Source: Paenibacillus endoradicis
GTDB taxonomy: Bacteria > Bacillota > Bacilli > Paenibacillales > Paenibacillaceae
Assembly (NCBI RefSeq): GCF_024721975.1
Contig: NZ_JANQBB010000001.1
Location: forward strand, 992,001 to 1,056,000
Direction: 5' to 3'
DNA length: 64,000 nucleotides
The notes beneath the pieces were generated by a model, which saw nothing but the letters and a program-made list of their open reading frames with translations, did no database searches and was not told where the DNA came from. Positions 18,729 to 28,388 of this stretch are shown here, piece after piece. Made by a program: the position numbers and the translations under genes. Numbering within the stretch: position 1 is the first letter of the stretch; every line of letters begins with the position of its first letter.

Positions 18729-19468
18729 ATTGTTTCTTTTTTAATCATCTTGATTTATCCGATGCTTCGACAACGATAACGACTATTCCTTTGGATGAGC
18801 TGTAATATATCCATGTGAAAGGGAAGTAGATATTGCAAGATCTGAGAGGATGTTGGATCAACTGAAGCATATAAAAAATAAATTATCAGTAAGTATATTC
18901 CGTCTTGAACCAATTAGCCTCAAACGAAAACTACATTGCGACTAACTAGATGGTGAAAGTCAGCCTTTGTTATTTGATAAATGAAGGTAGTATTCGGTTA
19001 ACTATATAAGTTGTTGTTATCCGACACATAGATTTCAAGTCAGTGTAACGGGTTCCGTTAAGTTATAGACATATGTACAAAGTACTATATAATATTAAAT
19101 GTAATAAATTGTTTACTATGTTATATTATTGAACTATCTTATAAAGGATAGTCCAAAAGCGAGTACACGTAATTATTGAAAAGCGAGTGAAATTTTTCGT
19201 TAACATATATGTTGTTGGACAACAATTTATTTAAAAGTAGGTCGAGATTGTTTTGAGTTTATTTAGTCTAAATAGTCTCGATTTTTAAAAAGAGCTGTCG
19301 TAAAAATAAAAAAGGGGGCTTGCTGACACCATATATACTATGAAAAAAACATAAAGTAAATCGTAAGCTAGATTGAATGAAAAGAAGATTCTTAAAGGTA
19401 GGTTGTTTTCTAAAGATTGTTGTTTTTGGAATTTAGATCTGTATTAATAGTAAAAGGAGATAATGTAT
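18729..19468. other. Intergenic with dispersed repeat and terminator
   Basis: No gene. It holds a copy of the TTAACTATA-type repeat (18992-19026), a palindrome TGTTGTTGGACAACA (about 19209-19223) and an imperfect hairpin plus T-run at 19241-19288 (TCGAGATTGTTT with AAATAGTCTCGA). It resembles the edge of an erased mobile element. Confidence 0.45.
18992..19026 (+). repeat. Dispersed repeat, TTAACTATATAAG type, copy 1
   Basis: ATTCGGTTAACTATATAAGT then TGTTGTTATCCGACA. Related sequences occur at 19791-19820 and twice at 39721-39782. All lie outside genes. Confidence 0.55.
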
Positions 19469-19744
19469 ATGAAAAAAATAACAATGACATTAGGGATATT
19501 AATACTATTAGTTACACTTACAGCATGTAATATTAAGAATAACAGCTATACAGACCCCGACGGAAACGAATATAAATATAAATTAGAATTAACAGGTACA
19601 TTACCTAACGCTTCAAAAGAATCAAAATATATTATTTTAACGAATGACAACACATTGACCTATGATAAAGTAGCAAAGAGTATTTATAGTAGCAATAGTA
19701 AAGACAGTGATGGAATAGATTATTACCTATTGTTAAGTGAATAA
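19469..19744 (+). CDS. Small secreted lipoprotein
   Basis: 91 residues from ATG 19469 (MKKITMTLGILILLVTLTAC); the ATG at 19463 is too near the AAGGAGA site at 19454-19460. It carries a signal peptide and lipobox LTAC, so it is a membrane-anchored lipoprotein. The mature part contains DPDGNEYKYKLELTGTLPNA and KYIILTNDNTLTYDKVAKS, a pattern I associate with uncharacterised Bacillus/Paenibacillus lipoproteins. No neighbour suggests a role. Confidence 0.75.
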   Translation: MKKITMTLGILILLVTLTACNIKNNSYTDPDGNEYKYKLELTGTLPNASKESKYIILTNDNTLTYDKVAKSIYSSNSKDSDGIDYYLLLSE

Positions 19745-19790
19745 TGGATGAAGAACAAATTATATTACTATGAAAAATGAAAGGGGAATC

Positions 19791-19820
19791 GATTAACTAT
19801 AAGTTCTTGTCTTCCGACAA
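19791..19820 (+). repeat. Dispersed repeat, TTAACTATATAAG type, copy 2
   Basis: GATTAACTATAAGTTCTTGT then CTTCCGACAA; matches 39721-39750 and 18992-19026 apart from small changes. Confidence 0.5.
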
Positions 19821-19883
19821 TAGTTTTAGACCTATCACAGCAGAAGTCTTTAACGAACGAACTTTTGGAAGGGGAGTGAGGAA

Positions 19884-19942
19884 AATGACAAATATTAAAG
19901 ATATATCGTAAAAAATCATGTTAGGATGATTTTTTTCGATAT
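19884..19942 (+). other. Nine-codon leader-like reading frame with terminator
   Basis: After a good ribosome site (GGAAGGGGAGTGAGG) an ATG at 19885 reads MTNIKDIS then TAA. This equals the usual first residues of LacI-family repressors. The stop lies in a hairpin (ATATCG...CGATAT, 19903-19942) with a T-run. It is probably the surviving first codons of a LacI-type gene, less likely a leader peptide. Confidence 0.4.
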
Positions 19943-20029
19943 ACTGTTTCAAAATTTAAGTTAATGTAGACTTTTCGGCACTTTTCTTTCATTCCTGTTT
20001 GTGCCTACTTAGTCGGAATGGAGATTATT

Positions 20030-21058
20030 ATGAAAAGAGTTGGAATTATTACTCTTTATTTCAAAAACTATAATTACGGGGGCCAACTTGGAGCTTATGC
20101 ACTGCAAAAAGCTATAGCTAAGTTAGGATTTCATTGTGAGCAAATTACATTCATGTGGCTAAACGAATACACCTTACAAGCATATGAAAGTGCTAAAAGT
20201 GCTGAACATTTTAGCACTTTTTCCGAAAGCATTCCCCACAGCGAATGCTTATATACAGTATCTGATATTGCAGAATGTGTTGATGATTACGATATTTTTG
20301 TTTGCGGTAGCGACCAAATATGGGGTTTACCATGGGTTATTTCGGATGACATTTTACCCTGTATGGCACTTTCTTTTGTTCCAGCATCAAAAACGAAAAT
20401 CGCATATGCAGCAAGCATGGGAGGAGCAGAAATAGGGCCCGATCGAAAAAATATCCTTGCTCCACACGTTAACTCCTTAGACTTTGTTTCTGTTCGTGAA
20501 AAAAGTGCAATCCCTTTCGTGAAAACGATGAAAAATGGACAGGTCACTCATGTATTGGATCCTGTAATGCTTCTTGATAAATCCGAATGGGATGATATAG
20601 CTGCTACTCCGCCAGAAAAAGCCTATATACTCACTTATGATTTACGAAATATTACAGGGGTTCAAGAATATGCTGAAGCACTTTCAAAAAAGTATGGATA
20701 CGTGATTATATCTCTTGCAACTGCTGGATCAGCCACGGTTGGTCCGAAGGAATTTGTAGGGTACATAAAACACGCTAAGTATTTTATTACTAGTGCTTTT
20801 CATGGGGCTGTTTTTGCTATTTTATATAAGGTTCCATTTTTGGTTTTCCCGGTATCTGATAATCCAAAAGACCCCAAATCAATGGATTCAAGACTGATAG
20901 CTCTGCTGGATACGTTTAGCTTATCTTCTTGCTATGTTTATGATACAGCAAATATTCCAGATATTAATGATGTTACTTTTCATCATATAGACGAATCAAA
21001 AACAAGTGCATTTCGTCATCATTCACTTCAATTTCTTAAAGATGCTTTGGAATCTTAA
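20030..21058 (+). CDS. Polysaccharide pyruvyl transferase family protein
   Basis: About 342 residues from ATG 20030 (MKRVGIITLY), with GGAG at 20020-20023. Family marks: NYGGQLGAYALQKAI near the N terminus, IFVCGSDQIWG around residue 95, ASMGG, REKSAIPFVK, HVLDPVMLLDKSEW and FITSAFHGAVFAILYKVPF in the C-terminal half. CsaB/WcaK-type enzymes add pyruvate ketals from PEP to cell-wall or extracellular glycans. In Bacillus, CsaB pyruvylation anchors SLH-domain proteins, and this window encodes one (44526-46526), but they are 24 kb apart. No glycan gene cluster is nearby, so the acceptor is unknown. Confidence 0.85.
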   Translation: MKRVGIITLYFKNYNYGGQLGAYALQKAIAKLGFHCEQITFMWLNEYTLQAYESAKSAEHFSTFSESIPHSECLYTVSDIAECVDDYDIFVCGSDQIWGLPWVISDDILPCMALSFVPASKTKIAYAASMGGAEIGPDRKNILAPHVNSLDFVSVREKSAIPFVKTMKNGQVTHVLDPVMLLDKSEWDDIAATPPEKAYILTYDLRNITGVQEYAEALSKKYGYVIISLATAGSATVGPKEFVGYIKHAKYFITSAFHGAVFAILYKVPFLVFPVSDNPKDPKSMDSRLIALLDTFSLSSCYVYDTANIPDINDVTFHHIDESKTSAFRHHSLQFLKDALES

Positions 21059-21071
21059 AATAAACCAAAGC

Positions 21072-21317
21072 ATGTGTGCGCTAGGTGATGATATCAGTCA
21101 AGTTTCGAACCTTTTCATACCGAATATATGCAATGTAGTGTTAAAAGGGGAGACGGTAACAGTGAAAGTGTTACGGTTCAATCCGAGTATAGAATCGTGG
21201 GAACTGTCGATGAAAGAAGTCGGATCGTCTGGCAAAAAAAGCGTTCCATTGATGAGCACTGCCATGTCTAAGGCGTTAGAGGACGCAGAAAAGAATTTAA
21301 AAACGAAATATATTTGA
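21072..21317 (+). pseudogene. S1-domain-like fragment
   Basis: 81 codons from ATG 21072. The segment FIPNICNVVLKGETVTVKVLR then FNPSIESWELSMKEV reads like the second half of an S1 RNA-binding domain (GETVTVKVL...SMKE). The first half of the OB-fold is missing and the frame starts without a ribosome site. Probably a gene remnant, but a short expressed protein cannot be excluded. Confidence 0.45.
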
Positions 21318-21340
21318 GGCATTTAGTGTATGACACTAAA

Positions 21341-21378
21341 TGTCCAAGGACACAAAAGTACCTACATAATCGTGTTTA
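21341..21378 (+). repeat. TGTCCAAGGACACA repeat, copy 1
   Basis: TGTCCAAGGACACA followed by A/G-rich bases and ACATAATCGTGTTT; about 32 of 38 bases are shared with 28945-28982. TGTCC-AA-GGACA is itself palindromic. Both copies follow decayed gene ends, suggesting a mobile-element scar. Confidence 0.5.
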
Positions 21379-21450
21379 ATCAACACCATATTTTAGCTGC
21401 AATATATAGTAACAATGTTGTAAAACCCTTGCATGAGGCCCCGAAAGAGA

Positions 21451-21730
21451 TTAAACCCGTTTATAACAAAGACGATAAACGAGTCTAAAGCTGATAGGTT
21501 TGACAACACAATCATCAGCACCCGCTTGAAAACTCTCCCGCATCAGATGGTCATTAGTATAAGACAACATGATAATCGGCACATCATAGTGTCTCTTAAT
21601 CCAAAAACAAATTGATTGGATCTTGAGATTCCTCTACAAGGTAGCCTTCCTTCTCTAATGCAGATTTCAAAAGCTTTCGAATACGTTTATCTCGATCAAC
21701 AATGAGAATTTTTACTGGTTTTCCATACAT
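21451..21730 (-). pseudogene. Two-component response regulator, deleted and broken
   Basis: The minus strand starts MYGKPVKILIVDRDKRIRKL at 21730, the beginning of a receiver domain, and reaches a TAA after QDPINLFLD. A second block, in another frame, reads DVPIIMLSYTND then FQAGADDCVVKPIS, the end of a receiver domain with its conserved Lys-Pro, stopping at 21451-21453. The receiver middle, including the phospho-acceptor Asp region, and the whole output domain are missing. Remnant of an OmpR-type regulator. Confidence 0.75.
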
Positions 21731-22320
21731 CTTACTTCTACTAGTTGAATTTAATTTTTTTTGATGAAGAAGCATCCTCGTTTCTCAGTTCACTCTAAAT
21801 TGTGATTTACTAAGTATATACCCCCGTTGCACCCGAATCCATTGGGGAGTATACATCATACTCCCGCCCTCGAACCGTAGGTGTAATTGTTCAAGCAGAA
21901 ACTAAGCCCGTCGTTCCTCAACGAATGACTTTTTTATTCCAATACTGATTTTAAACAGAAATTAGGGGATAGAGAAGTAGTTATGTTTTTAATCATACGT
22001 AAAATTTATATGATATCCGTACAGCAACGATATAATTGTCGAAGGACAAGAACATGTATCATTTGCCGAATTGAACGGCCAATGCCAAACGTTAAAAGGT
22101 CAATGACTCTAACAGGTAATTAATATCATTTTCATAAATTAGTCAAAAAGGGGTGACTGTTCCTTGAAGATTTCATGTCAAGGAAGTGACCGCAATTGTA
22201 TCATTCAAAAGTAAAGATATAATAAATATATATAAGGCTTGTATTCAAAGAACTACGAGAGCGAAGATGATTCAAGACTTCATCGTTTTTGTATAGATTT
22301 GAATTTATCATCACAAGCTA
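21731..22320. other. Intergenic, includes second copy of 25-bp repeat
   Basis: No gene. The repeat shared with 3380-3404 lies at 21951-21975. A short in-frame stretch about 22040-22108 may be old coding sequence. Nothing else is recognised. Confidence 0.4.
21951..21975. repeat. 25-bp direct repeat, copy 2
   Basis: Exact copy of 3380-3404, in the intergenic region before the cyd operon. Confidence 0.6.
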
Positions 22321-22342
22321 GAATGTGAAAATTTTCTCATTC
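22321..22342. promoter_or_regulatory. Candidate Rex site upstream of cydA
   Basis: An inverted repeat with GAATG...CATTC ends, whose core TGTGAA-AATT-TTCTCA closely follows the Firmicute Rex consensus TTGTGAANNNNTTCACAA. A TATAAT lies just downstream at 22350-22355. In B. subtilis Rex represses cyd genes at low NADH, so this is a plausible redox operator. Confidence 0.65.
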
Positions 22343-22383
22343 TATTTTATATAATGAGCGTCGAAAGAGAAAAAGGAGGTTAC

Positions 22384-23754
22384 ATGAATATGGAGATTGA
22401 CACAGTCTTATGGAGCAGACTGGTGACCGGGTTAACACTTGGTTTTCACGTTATTTTCGCAACACTTGGTGTAGGTGTCCCGCTAATGATTGCTATTGCA
22501 GAGTTCATCGGCATCCGGAAAAAGGATCCACATTACATACTTATGGCGAAGAGGTGGTCACGAGGGTTTGTTATTTCAGTGGCAGTTGGTGTTGTGACAG
22601 GCACAGCGATATCCCTCCAACTTGCCTTAGTATGGCCAAATTTCATGAAACTGGCCGGGAATGTTATTGCATTGCCGCTATTTATGGAAGTATTCGCGTT
22701 CTTTTTTGAAGCCATTTTTCTTGGGATTTATCTGTACACGTGGGATCGGTTCAAAAACCCTTATATTCACTGGCTGCTGACCGTTCCGATTGTCATCGGA
22801 GCAGGGATGTCTGCTGTTTTTATTACAACCGTGAACGGATTCATGAACCAGCCTGAGGGATTTGTTATAGAGGCAGGCCACTTCATGGCTGTTAACCCCG
22901 TGCAAGCGATGATGAATACAGCGACGTTCTCCAAGGTCTTCCATGTACTAAGCTCAGCCTATCTGACGGGAGCTGCTCTGTTAGCTGGGATTGCCGCTTT
23001 TGCAATGCTTAGAAAAGGGGTATCTGCTTACCACAAGAAAGGCTTAAACCTTATGATGGCCGTTGTTTTGGTATTTAGCTTACTAAATACCTTAGCTGGA
23101 GATGTATCTGCTAAGTTTTTGGCCGAGCACCAGCCGGAGAAGCTTGCAGCTGCAGAATGGCATTTTGAGACAGAAAGTGGGGCAGATTTGATTTTATTAG
23201 GGTGGCTAAATGCAGAGCATGAAATTATAGGTGCTCTTCACCTGCCCAAACTACTTAGCTTCCTCGCCTTTGGAGATTTCAATGCCGAGGTAACCGGTCT
23301 GGAAGAATTCCCACTGGATGAGCGTCCGCCACTTCTGGTTCATTATTTGTTTGATGTAATGGCTGGGATTGGATTCGCCCTGTTCGCGATCTCCTGTCTA
23401 TATTTCCTGTTTGTGTTTTGGAAGAAGCGCAATGAGCTGAACAAGTGGCTGCTTCGTCTCATTGCGCTAAGTGCACCACTTGCTTTTCTTGCAGTTGAGA
23501 TGGGCTGGTTTTATGCAGAAGTCGGCAGACAGCCGTGGATTATCCGAGGGTATATGCGTGTGAAGGAAGCTGCTACATCATCACCGAGTGTGAGAGTTTT
23601 GTTTTTCGTCTTCTTGCTCTTGTACATCGTACTCGGCGTCATATGTGTTTTCGTGTTAAGACGATTGTTCAATAACAATCCTGCTGATCTCGAGATGGAG
23701 AGATGGTTGAAGGAGAAACATAATGAATCCGCGGAGAAAGGAGAGCAAATCTGA
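22384..23754 (+). CDS. cydA: Cytochrome bd oxidase subunit I
   Basis: 456 residues from ATG 22384, with AAGGAGG at 22374-22380. The opening LTLGFHVIFATLGVGVPL contains the axial His (about residue 22) for heme b595; helix 3-4 has MEVFAFFFEAIFLGIYLYTWDRF with the conserved Glu residues; the EVGRQPWIIRGYMRVKEAAT motif sits before the last helices. The quinol-binding Q-loop is short, as usual in Gram-positive bacteria. It reduces oxygen to water using menaquinol. It overlaps cydB (TGATG). Operon cydABDC; likely Rex-controlled. Confidence 0.97.
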   Translation: MNMEIDTVLWSRLVTGLTLGFHVIFATLGVGVPLMIAIAEFIGIRKKDPHYILMAKRWSRGFVISVAVGVVTGTAISLQLALVWPNFMKLAGNVIALPLFMEVFAFFFEAIFLGIYLYTWDRFKNPYIHWLLTVPIVIGAGMSAVFITTVNGFMNQPEGFVIEAGHFMAVNPVQAMMNTATFSKVFHVLSSAYLTGAALLAGIAAFAMLRKGVSAYHKKGLNLMMAVVLVFSLLNTLAGDVSAKFLAEHQPEKLAAAEWHFETESGADLILLGWLNAEHEIIGALHLPKLLSFLAFGDFNAEVTGLEEFPLDERPPLLVHYLFDVMAGIGFALFAISCLYFLFVFWKKRNELNKWLLRLIALSAPLAFLAVEMGWFYAEVGRQPWIIRGYMRVKEAATSSPSVRVLFFVFLLLYIVLGVICVFVLRRLFNNNPADLEMERWLKEKHNESAEKGEQI

Positions 23755-24767
23755 TGAGTTATGAATTGATTGGAATTTCAGTGCTTTGGCTGTTCCTATA
23801 CGGCTATCTCATTGTAGCTTCCATTGATTTCGGTGCAGGATTCTTTGCCTTCTATGCACGTCTGACGAAGCAAGATCACCTGATTAATCGTCTGATCTCC
23901 CGCTATCTATCGCCGGTCTGGGAGATTACAAATGTATTTTTTGTCTTTTTCTACATTGGCATAGTCGGATTCTTTCCGGATACCGCCTATTATTATGGAT
24001 CTGCCTTAATTGTTCCGGGAAGTATAGCTGTCATTCTACTTGCCATTCGTGGTTCATTCTATGCTTTTGAGAATTATGGTTCCAAAAATAACATCGTGTT
24101 CTTGTTTTTATACGGAGCTACAGGTTTACTTATTCCAGCATCGTTGTCAGTGGCTCTAACACTGTCTGAAGGCGGATTTATTCTGAAGCAAGGCGAGTTG
24201 ATTTCTCTGGATTACTGGGCGCTGTTTACCAATCCGTTATCTTGGAGCATCGTTGGACTAGCCATCGTCTCCGTATTATTTATTAGCGGATCGTTTCTGG
24301 CATTTTATGCTTCACGGGCAGAGGATCATGCTGCATTAAAGCTCATGCGGAACTATGCTTTGTTTTGGAGCACACCGACCATTATACTGGCACTGACCGC
24401 ATTTATATTTTTAGGTCAACATAATGATCGTCATTTTCAAAATATGATGGATTTGTGGTGGCTGCTTGCGCTATCTATTGCTTTTTTCATGATTGCCATG
24501 TGGTTGCTATATAAGGGACGCCGTTACGGATTAGCTTTTAGTTGCATCATGCTGCAATTTTTCACCGCTTTTTTCGCTTATGGGATTGGCCAATATCCTT
24601 ATATTCTTGATCCATATATTACGATTCAGAGCAGCGCCACCTCGCCAGCAATGGGTTTCGCGCTGGTAGTTGTATTTATCGGGGGACTTTGCTTGTTAAT
24701 TCCGTCTCTTATTCTGGTCTTCAAACTTTTCCTATTTGATGCGGACTATGTAAAAGGGAAAAAATAA
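23754..24767 (+). CDS. cydB: Cytochrome bd oxidase subunit II
   Basis: 337 residues, mostly eight hydrophobic helices, beginning IGISVLWLFLYGYLIVASIDFGAGFFAFY as CydB does. A structural partner of CydA that helps hold the heme d/b595 site in the membrane. The start ATG overlaps the cydA stop (TGATG) behind AAAGGAGAG. Confidence 0.95.
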   Translation: MSYELIGISVLWLFLYGYLIVASIDFGAGFFAFYARLTKQDHLINRLISRYLSPVWEITNVFFVFFYIGIVGFFPDTAYYYGSALIVPGSIAVILLAIRGSFYAFENYGSKNNIVFLFLYGATGLLIPASLSVALTLSEGGFILKQGELISLDYWALFTNPLSWSIVGLAIVSVLFISGSFLAFYASRAEDHAALKLMRNYALFWSTPTIILALTAFIFLGQHNDRHFQNMMDLWWLLALSIAFFMIAMWLLYKGRRYGLAFSCIMLQFFTAFFAYGIGQYPYILDPYITIQSSATSPAMGFALVVVFIGGLCLLIPSLILVFKLFLFDADYVKGKK

Positions 24768-24782
24768 AGGGAGGTGGAATCA

Positions 24783-26582
24783 GTGAAAGGGAAAATCAAT
24801 CTAATCTCTCAGCAAATGTCTTTACAACGAAAAAACAGGCTTCTGCTTGCGATTATTTCGCTGGTACTTGGTATAGCGATTATAAGCCAGGCTGCACTGC
24901 TGGCTGAAGCAGTCCAACGAATCTTTGTAGAAAAAGCCTCCTTTTCATCCGTCATTATATTGCTCGGTATACTGCTGGCTGTTATGGCAGTACGTACTCT
25001 GTTGGTGTATGGCAATGGGAAAGTGGGGTTGTACATGGCTACCCGTGCTAAGTCCAACTTGCGAGCTAAAGTGTTGCAGAACCTGACCCATTCTTCCATT
25101 CTTCCAACCCTTGACGGACAGACGGGAGGGAAAGTCAGTATTGCTCTGGATGCTGTGGATGAGTCAGACAGTTATTTCAGTCAGTACATGCCGCGTATGA
25201 TGGAAGCTGCGATCATCCCGATTCTAATTTTGGTCTTTGCATTTACTCAACATGCCAACACAGGTTTAATTATGTTGTTGACTGCTCCGTTTATCCCTTT
25301 GTTCATGATTTTGGTTGGACTGCAAACGAAGAACAAATCCGAAGAAAAGTATGCGCAACTGGCAGAGTTTTCTGGTACGTTTCTGGACTCGCTTCAAGGG
25401 CTTGTCACATTAAAAATATTCGGACGAGCTGATCGTCAGCAGCAGGAGATTAAACGCAGCAGCCTGGGTTATCGTGATGCCACGATGAGCATTCTAAAGA
25501 TTGCATTTACGAACACCTTCATGCTGGAATCCATCGTCATGTTAAGTATCGGTATTGTTGCTCTTGAACTGGCTATTCAGTTGCTCGTTTTCAAATCGAT
25601 AACTTTTCACACGGCCTTTCTCGTTTTGTTACTCGTTCCGGAGTTTTACAGTCTATTGAAAAATACGGGGACGGCTTTTCACAGTGGTCGAACCAGTATG
25701 GGAGCGATTCGCAAAGTGGAACAAATGCTTGCCGAAACTGCACAAATCGATAGTGAAGATAAAGCAAACAAAAGCGATATAACTGATGTAATGGTTCAAT
25801 CAGAACCATCGCAAGCAGAACTTTCGAAGCTGTTTTCTATGCCACCGTCCATTAAACTGATGAATGTTCAGTTCCGGTATGCACCTGATTCATTTGAACT
25901 TGAGACAGGTCAGATATCTCTTAAACCTGGAGAGAATATCGCGATTGTCGGGAAAAGTGGCTCTGGTAAATCGACCCTATTGCATCTCATTTCCGGTTTA
26001 TTAAAACCGACATCCGGGGCCGTTCTGATAAACGGAAGACTGCTTTCGCAATATGATGAGGTAGCCTGGTTCAAGCATGTTAGCTACATTACACAGCATC
26101 CGTATATTTTCGCAGGCACACTGGCAGAAAATATTGCGATTGGTGCAGGTAAGAACGTATCCAGGGTCGAGATTGAACAAGCGGCTGAGGAAGCTGGACT
26201 CGCTGCAGTCACCGATGAATTGGAACAAGGACTGGATACCTTTGTCGGTGAAGGAGGTAGAGGACTATCTGGCGGGGAAAAGCAAAGGCTTGCTTTAGCA
26301 CGTGCTTTTTTGAAACGACCTGCCATCATATTGTTTGATGAACCGACTGTGGGATTAGATTTGCGCACTGAGCGAGTACTGCAGCGTTCCATATCATCAC
26401 TGGCAAAAACGGCAACTATGATTACGGTAGCTCACAGATTATATACGATTCAGCATGCGGACAACATTTTATTTATGGAAAATGGCGTATTAGTTGACTC
26501 AGGACATCATGATGAGCTTCTGCAGCGATTGCCTGAGTATGCCGAGATGGTTAATATCCAACGAAAAGGGGGGTTAGCATGA
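24783..26582 (+). CDS. cydD: ABC exporter subunit CydD
   Basis: 599 residues from GTG 24783; the GTG at 24774 lies within the GGGAGG site, so the later start fits better. N-terminal six-helix membrane domain, C-terminal ATPase with Walker A GKSGSGKST, signature LSGGEKQRLALARA and Walker B AIILFDEPTVGLD. CydDC exports cysteine/glutathione-type thiols and is needed to assemble cytochrome bd. Overlaps cydC by four bases (ATGA). Confidence 0.94.
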   Translation: MKGKINLISQQMSLQRKNRLLLAIISLVLGIAIISQAALLAEAVQRIFVEKASFSSVIILLGILLAVMAVRTLLVYGNGKVGLYMATRAKSNLRAKVLQNLTHSSILPTLDGQTGGKVSIALDAVDESDSYFSQYMPRMMEAAIIPILILVFAFTQHANTGLIMLLTAPFIPLFMILVGLQTKNKSEEKYAQLAEFSGTFLDSLQGLVTLKIFGRADRQQQEIKRSSLGYRDATMSILKIAFTNTFMLESIVMLSIGIVALELAIQLLVFKSITFHTAFLVLLLVPEFYSLLKNTGTAFHSGRTSMGAIRKVEQMLAETAQIDSEDKANKSDITDVMVQSEPSQAELSKLFSMPPSIKLMNVQFRYAPDSFELETGQISLKPGENIAIVGKSGSGKSTLLHLISGLLKPTSGAVLINGRLLSQYDEVAWFKHVSYITQHPYIFAGTLAENIAIGAGKNVSRVEIEQAAEEAGLAAVTDELEQGLDTFVGEGGRGLSGGEKQRLALARAFLKRPAIILFDEPTVGLDLRTERVLQRSISSLAKTATMITVAHRLYTIQHADNILFMENGVLVDSGHHDELLQRLPEYAEMVNIQRKGGLA

Positions 26583-28303
26583 ATGAGCTAGCTATGTTGA
26601 CGAAGGCGATGTTTCAGGAACGCAAAGATATATTGCTTTCCATTTTGGGCGGATTCATGGCCGGTATAGCAGGAGTGGCACTCTTTTCCGCGAGTGGGTA
26701 TTTGATTTCGCAGACGGTATTTGCCCCGCCGCTCTACACATTAATTGTACTCACCTCAATGGTCAAACTGCTCGGTTTTCTTCGAGCGGCGAGTCGTTAC
26801 GGAGAGCGCTTGTATTCACACCGAGCGACGTTCTCCATGTTGAGCCGTTTACGGACCTCCTTTTTTGCAAAGCTCATTCCTATCACGCCTGGTATTTTGA
26901 ACAAAAACCGAAGTGGAGATCTGCTAGCACGGATCGTTGGGGATGTGGAGAGCTTGCAACATTATTTTTTGAGAGTTGCGTATCCACCGATTATAGTCGT
27001 CATGGTCTTTTTGGCTACCGTGTTGTTTACTTCTACCTTTTCATTCTGGATCGCGTGCTTGCTCGTACTAGGCATGCTGATCACAGCGTTTGTTGTACCG
27101 AGTATTGTTTCACTGGGACAACGTAAAATACACGGTCATGTACGTGAGCAACGAGCGTTGTTGTCTACGGAAGTAACCGAGGTATTGTATGGTTTCCGAG
27201 ATTTAAAAGTATACGGACGATTGTCACAGCGGGAGCAGCAGCTTCAGCAGATTTCCGCTAAATTGGCATTCGAGCAGCAAAGAGCAGCTGGGCACTTGCT
27301 TCGCGGGCAATCCATGCATATTTTTGTAACATATCTCGTAACATGGGGTGTGCTTGTACTGAGTGCCTTTTTAATTATGAATGGAGCGCTTGCTGGTGTA
27401 TTCCTCGGCATGTTGATCCTAGCCACACAGACAGTATTCGAAGAAGCAGCCGCGATGGCCACGTTACCCGCTTATAAACAGGATAGTGAACACGCAGCCA
27501 AACGACTGAACGAAACGGTTCAGCGCTCCGATGTACAGTCTGTGCAATCAGACGGAATATTGTTAGCCAATCAGGCCGTTTCGATGGAGATATCCTTTGT
27601 TACCTTTCAATATGAAGGGGAGTGGAGACCAGCATTGAGCGATATTTCCCTACATTTTTCACCAGGCTCCAAAACAGCGATTGTGGGAGCAAGCGGTTCA
27701 GGAAAGTCAACGATTATTGATTTGTTGCTTAAGCTACGCACACCAACTTCAGGTGATATACTATTGAATGGTTTATCCACGAAGGAACTGGATGAAACGA
27801 GCATATGGCAAACTACTAATGTTGTCTTACAGCAAAGTCATTTCTTCAGAGGAACTATTCGGGACAACATGCTACTGAGTGGAGAAGAACATAGTGACGA
27901 GCAACTGGTGGCTACACTGGAAAAAGTTCAACTGCCACATATGTCGTTGAACGATACTGTATATGAAAGGGGAGAGAATCTATCGGATGGCGAAAAGCAG
28001 CGGCTTGCTCTAGCACGGGCAATGCTGCACAACGGACGGTTATGGCTACTGGACGAACCGACATCTTCGCTGGATTACGTGACAGAGCAACGCGTATTGC
28101 AGAATCTCATGGCACAGGCGGCAGATGATACACTTCTTCTAATCTGTCATCGACTTACGGGACTCGAGAAGATGGATCAGATTGTTGTCATGGATCGAGG
28201 CAGGGTAGTGGAACTGGGGTCGTTCAAGGGGCTGATGGAGCAAAAAGGGTATTTTTATGAGATGAAGAACATTGAGCTACAACTAATCGGAGACACAGAT
28301 TAA
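26579..28303 (+). CDS. cydC: ABC exporter subunit CydC
   Basis: 574 residues; membrane domain followed by an ATPase with Walker A GASGSGKST, signature LSDGEKQRLALARA (one change from LSGGE) and Walker B LWLLDEPTSSLD. It forms the heterodimer with CydD for thiol export during bd oxidase assembly. Starts in the last codons of cydD (ATGA) and ends before the terminator at 28336-28388. Confidence 0.94.
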   Translation: MNELAMLTKAMFQERKDILLSILGGFMAGIAGVALFSASGYLISQTVFAPPLYTLIVLTSMVKLLGFLRAASRYGERLYSHRATFSMLSRLRTSFFAKLIPITPGILNKNRSGDLLARIVGDVESLQHYFLRVAYPPIIVVMVFLATVLFTSTFSFWIACLLVLGMLITAFVVPSIVSLGQRKIHGHVREQRALLSTEVTEVLYGFRDLKVYGRLSQREQQLQQISAKLAFEQQRAAGHLLRGQSMHIFVTYLVTWGVLVLSAFLIMNGALAGVFLGMLILATQTVFEEAAAMATLPAYKQDSEHAAKRLNETVQRSDVQSVQSDGILLANQAVSMEISFVTFQYEGEWRPALSDISLHFSPGSKTAIVGASGSGKSTIIDLLLKLRTPTSGDILLNGLSTKELDETSIWQTTNVVLQQSHFFRGTIRDNMLLSGEEHSDEQLVATLEKVQLPHMSLNDTVYERGENLSDGEKQRLALARAMLHNGRLWLLDEPTSSLDYVTEQRVLQNLMAQAADDTLLLICHRLTGLEKMDQIVVMDRGRVVELGSFKGLMEQKGYFYEMKNIELQLIGDTD

Positions 28304-28335
28304 GAGGCTTTGTTCGAAAAGTTAGAATATTGTTC

Positions 28336-28388
28336 AAGATTAAAGAATCATTCCTTATAAATGCTGGGATAATTCTTTAATCTTTTTA
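28336..28388 (+). terminator. cyd operon terminator
   Basis: A 13-bp stem (28336-28348 with 28372-28384) around a 23-base loop followed by T residues. It lies 33 bases after cydC. Confidence 0.7.

Noticed and set aside
21433..21615. Plus-strand frame over the response-regulator remnant
   Set aside because: Opposite strand reads receiver-domain sequence, so this is a shadow.
22037..22053. TTGTC-GAAG-GACAA as a member of the dispersed palindromes
   Set aside because: It lies in a possible old reading frame (IVEGQEHV) and lacks the TTAACTATA part.
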